Source: Petroclostridium xylanilyticum (lineage in GTDB: Bacteria > Bacillota > Clostridia > SK-Y3). Taken from it: a DNA stretch of 64,000 nt. Shown here piece after piece: positions 61,368 through 64,000 of the stretch. Position numbers and translations under genes: made by a program. The notes beneath the pieces are model-generated. The model was given only the letters and a program-made list of their open reading frames with translations, made no database searches and was not told the origin of the DNA. How positions within the stretch are numbered: position 1 is the first letter of the stretch; every line of letters starts with the position of its first letter. The stretch lies in contig NZ_NPML01000018.1 in assembly GCF_002252565.1 (NCBI RefSeq), forward strand, positions 207,907 to 271,906, written 5' to 3'.

Positions 61368-62134
61368 GTATAAAAGATAAGAAGGAAATGTATAAGGATA
61401 TAGAAAGGTATGCAACATTTTTAAGACTTCCAGCCATAAGGAAATACTTCGAAGAGGAGGCAAAAGAATCAAGTACAAGAGATGTAAGCTATGAAGAGTA
61501 TTTATTACGGCTATTAGAGAGGGAGCATGATCTAAGGCAAGAACATGCAAAGCAGAACAGGATAAGGCTTGCCGGTTTCCCGTATAAAAAATATATTGAA
61601 GATTTAAAGGTTGAGGATTTACCAGAGGATGCCCAAAAGAAACTTAAGACGCTAAGTTCTCTTGAATTTATATCTACCGGTCAAAACGTGATACTCGCAG
61701 GGAATCCCGGTACAGGTAAAACCCATCTTGCGATAGGATTGGGCATAAAAGCTTGCCTTAAAGGCTATAAGGTGCTTTTTACGGCAGTGCCTATACTGAT
61801 AAACCAGCTTAAAGAGAGCCGTTCAGAGAAAAGCTTGCGGGCCTTTGAAAATAGGTTTGAGAAATATGATCTGGTTATAGCAGATGAACTAGGTTACATT
61901 TCCTTTGATAAGGAAGGATCTGAACTGCTGTTTACCAATCTATCATTAAGAGCCGGGAGAAAATCAACAATTATAACTACTAATTTATCATTTGAAAGGT
62001 GGGGAGAGATATTTAAGGATCCTGTCATGACAGCTGCAATGATTGACAGACTAACTCACAAAGCTTACATAGTGAATATGAACGGTAACTCATTCAGGCT
62101 CAAAGAGACCAGAGAATGGATGCAGAAACAATAA
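61364..62134 (+). CDS. istB: IS21-family helper ATPase IstB
   Basis: 256 residues. AAA+ motifs: Walker A LAGNPGTGKTHLAIGLGIKA and Walker B DLVIADELGYISFDKEG, sensor TNLSFERWGEIF. It loads on target DNA and activates IstA. The start overlaps the istA stop (ATGA). Confidence 0.94.
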   Translation: MSIKDKKEMYKDIERYATFLRLPAIRKYFEEEAKESSTRDVSYEEYLLRLLEREHDLRQEHAKQNRIRLAGFPYKKYIEDLKVEDLPEDAQKKLKTLSSLEFISTGQNVILAGNPGTGKTHLAIGLGIKACLKGYKVLFTAVPILINQLKESRSEKSLRAFENRFEKYDLVIADELGYISFDKEGSELLFTNLSLRAGRKSTIITTNLSFERWGEIFKDPVMTAAMIDRLTHKAYIVNMNGNSFRLKETREWMQKQ

Positions 62135-62476
62135 TTTTAACAACCATGTCATAAGAAGGGGGGCGATAGTTTAAGAAGTTTATTTAAGGATACCTGAAGC
62201 TCGGGAGAAAAAAGTTTTTTAAGTGCGGTTTACAATGAGAGGTTCCTGTATGATAGCCTGTTAAGGCGCCAGCCGCCCATCTCCCTCTATGCTCGAACTT
62301 CATAGCCATACTTCGAGGGGGTGGGGGCTGGCCGCATCGGCTGGCTAATCATAGAGGGGAGGCTTGTTGTCAACTGGATTCTTGAAAAAGTTTTTTCCCT
62401 ATGTGAAAGGAACATGTTAATGTTAATTATTTACACTAATGTCATCTTTAAGGGGGGTAAAATTTAATTATAAAAA
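62135..62476 (+). other. Structured non-coding tail of the IS21 element
   Basis: About 340 bases, G/C-richer than the surroundings. GCCGCCCATCTCCCTCTATG (62270 region) can pair with CATAGAGGGGAGGC (62350 region), enclosing the GGGGGCTGGCC...GGCTGGC segment. No frame is open for long. Its RNA could fold into a compact structure. Confidence 0.5.
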
Positions 62477-62489
62477 GGTCCATTTTTCA

Positions 62490-62740
62490 CTTGACAAATA
62501 CATACTTTAAAATAAAATTTATTTTAATTTCTACTTATGATATGTCTCATTATATCTTATTTTCAACACTGGTTCCATTGGTGATGGTTTGTGATTTTTT
62601 AAGTAGAACACTTTTAAAGTATCGTCTTAAGTTTTCTATTATCGCTTAAGCACTAGGATGAGTTTCACAAACTCAGTATTATATGTCTTCTCAATAATAC
62701 CTAAACATGCAATGTCTTATCCTTATATGTAGTCTTGAAC
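62490..62740. other. Intergenic stretch between IS21 and tnsD-like gene
   Basis: A/T-rich, no gene. Scattered protein-like fragments on the minus strand (AIIENLRRYFKSVLLKKS) hint at an old transposase remnant but are interrupted by stops. Confidence 0.35.
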
Positions 62741-64000
62741 CTACCATTTAAAATTACAATCATATCCTTTATTCTTTAATACCTGTTCTATTTCCTTATA
62801 AATTTCTTTCATATATCTTGTTTTAACACCTGCTGTTTCTGCCAAATTCCATAATGTCATCGGTTTCCCTTGCTTCTCTAGTTCATTTATAGACCACTTA
62901 ATTTTTCTTATATGAAACTCTTCCATACTTTCCACTACAGACTCAATATATGCCTTAGTCAATGGAAGTTTCTCTTTCTTCTTAGAGAGCCAACCGCTAA
63001 TCCCTAATCTACTTCCTATTGTTGTCCAAGTTATCCTTTCAGGCTTGCCTTCTTTCATCTCTTTTACAACTTCTTTTACTTGTGGTAGCAATTCAGCATC
63101 CCTTTTAGCCCAATCAACGGTATTAACTACTGTTTGTATCCTGCGATAGTTTTGTTCTAACCATTCGCTATCATATTTTTTCAGCCATGTATATAATCCA
63201 TCATTTTTTCTTCTTATCTGGTTACTACTTATATCGGCATGCTGAGCGTGAAGTTGAAGCCATTTCTTCCTAAATTTTTCTCTTTTTATTTTAAATTCTT
63301 CAGTATCAGTATATTTTTCGTGAAGGTATTTCCCACCGCCGTTAAACTTCCAAAATGGTTCAATTCCAAGTCTATCGATACTTTTTCTAATTGTCTTGGT
63401 GGATGATTTTAATACTTCTGCAATTTCTCTAATCGATAATCCTGACTGGGCAAGTTCTATCAGTCTCTGGTCCCACAGTTCCTGATAAGCATCAATATTA
63501 TTCTCATCTTCATCATTAAAACCAAGTTTTATATTAAACAAATCAGCGACAGGAATATCAAGAAATCTCGCTAGTAATAGATATCTTACTGTATAAGTTG
63601 TTCTATTATTTTTTCTTACCATATCTGATAACCAACCTCCGCTATTATTCGATACAGGAGATTGAACTAGTTGTAAATATTCATGTCCATAAAAGTCTAC
63701 AAAGTCTTGCTTTAATTTCTTCTGGTAAATATAGTTATTCATTCTTGCATAGCCTTTTTCAACTAACTTGACTCGGAACTGACTTTGAAACCATTCAGGC
63801 TCCTTAAATCCAAACTGATTGTTTAAAAGTATTTCTGCATCCTCTGCCATCCAAAGCATCTTCTCCATCAAATCATTTGAATAACTTATTTCTTCTTCTA
63901 CTATACAGTTCTTATGAGATGCACTGATGTACCTCTGCCTGTTTCCTGCTCTTATAAGTTCCGTACTATTATAAAGGGGTATTTTATGTTTAGAACATAC
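62741..64000 (-). CDS. TniQ/TnsD-family target-selection protein (partial)
   Basis: The frame stays open from the stop at 62741 to the right window edge, about 419 residues, with the N-terminus outside. VCSKHKIPLYNSTE is the end of the TniQ zinc-binding module; the middle has a helix-turn-helix (LAQSGLSIREIAEVLKSSTK TIRKSI) and the C-terminal half shows repeated TnsD-type DNA-binding helices (DWAKRDAELLPQVKEVVKEM; TWTTIGSRLGISGWLSKKKE). TnsD binds a chromosomal attachment site and recruits TnsC and TnsAB. Genes tnsA-C would lie to the right. The IS21 element sits just beyond its 3' end. Confidence 0.8.
   Translation of the reverse strand, partial: VCSKHKIPLYNSTELIRAGNRQRYISASHKNCIVEEEISYSNDLMEKMLWMAEDAEILLNNQFGFKEPEWFQSQFRVKLVEKGYARMNNYIYQKKLKQDFVDFYGHEYLQLVQSPVSNNSGGWLSDMVRKNNRTTYTVRYLLLARFLDIPVADLFNIKLGFNDEDENNIDAYQELWDQRLIELAQSGLSIREIAEVLKSSTKTIRKSIDRLGIEPFWKFNGGGKYLHEKYTDTEEFKIKREKFRKKWLQLHAQHADISSNQIRRKNDGLYTWLKKYDSEWLEQNYRRIQTVVNTVDWAKRDAELLPQVKEVVKEMKEGKPERITWTTIGSRLGISGWLSKKKEKLPLTKAYIESVVESMEEFHIRKIKWSINELEKQGKPMTLWNLAETAGVKTRYMKEIYKEIEQVLKNKGYDCNFKW

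Larger units (their letters stand above)
59676..62489 (+). mobile_element. IS21-family insertion sequence (istA-istB)
   Basis: Inverted ends AAAAATGGACC (59678-59688) and GGTCCATTTTT (62477-62487), with further matches inside (TATAATT and the C-run). It contains istA, istB overlapping by four bases and a 340-base non-coding tail. Both genes are intact, so the element may be active. The edges are accurate to within a few bases. Confidence 0.85.

Overview
This is a low-GC window from an anaerobic, spore-forming, fermentative Firmicute, most likely a clostridium close to the saccharolytic or cellulolytic groups (inference). The evidence is AdhE, pyruvate formate-lyase, a four-subunit pyruvate:ferredoxin oxidoreductase (PFOR), Rex-type operators, a sensory [FeFe]-hydrogenase-like protein, BofA (sigma-K control), DUF2508, strong AGGAGG ribosome binding sites, and frequent TTG/GTG starts. 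Most genes lie on the minus strand. No rRNA, tRNA or CRISPR array was found.

Layout. 1-9 kb: end of an unknown plus-strand gene, a small membrane protein, an RND efflux pump with its lipoprotein adaptor, a Cof-type HAD phosphatase, and a DUF5685 / DnaJ / membrane-protein group; REP-like hairpins and an internally deleted RAYT transposase are scattered here. 9.3-12.7 kb: a YhaO/YhaN (SbcD/SbcC-like) pair. 13-24 kb: the fermentation core. It holds a TnpB-like protein that has apparently lost its RuvC catalytic residues, adhE, a three-gene redox-signalling operon (2Fe-2S protein, HydS-like hydrogenase with PAS domain, SpoIIE-type phosphatase) and pflB. adhE and the signalling operon share the same promoter layout with two Rex boxes each. 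23.5-31 kb: MFS transporter, fructokinase-like kinase, nitroreductase, lipoprotein, and an activase plus two DUF2229-type proteins related to 2-hydroxyacyl-CoA dehydratases. 31.4-37.9 kb: a PspA-centred membrane-stress cluster (aminopropyltransferase-like membrane protein, two DUF350 proteins, DUF4247, DUF4178, YbjN-like, PspA), split by an IS605-type tnpB element. 39-43.7 kb: porCDAB with a consensus promoter and palindromes like the one overlapping the pflB promoter, then bofA and DUF2508. 44.4-48.2 kb: a Fur regulator, DUF134, two NifX-like proteins, two ferredoxin-bearing MinD ATPases and a truncated Mrp ATPase. 48.4-55.4 kb: RtcB, a diguanylate cyclase, an XRE regulator, a copper-binding four-helix protein broken by TGA, a methyltransferase, SHOCT proteins and a broken LysE exporter. 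55.4-64 kb: accessory DNA. A 2.1-kb gene-poor tract full of short repeats resembling Tn7 TnsB sites and carrying a dead RelE toxin, then a PemK-like toxin, an unknown 400-aa protein, a complete IS21-family element, and a TniQ/TnsD protein running off the right edge. I read this as one end of a Tn7-like transposon with cargo.

How the genes work together. Pyruvate can be split by PflB or oxidised by PFOR, and acetyl-CoA reduced to ethanol by AdhE. Rex (NADH/NAD+ sensing) probably controls adhE and the signalling operon, while a second, unidentified regulator recognising TATTGTATACAATA probably links pflB and por. The nuclease-dead TnpB-like gene directly downstream of adhE, with a structured non-coding 3' tail, is the best candidate for an undescribed system: a possible RNA-guided regulator in the ethanol locus. 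Function calls come from reading the sequence and family memory; no database search was run.
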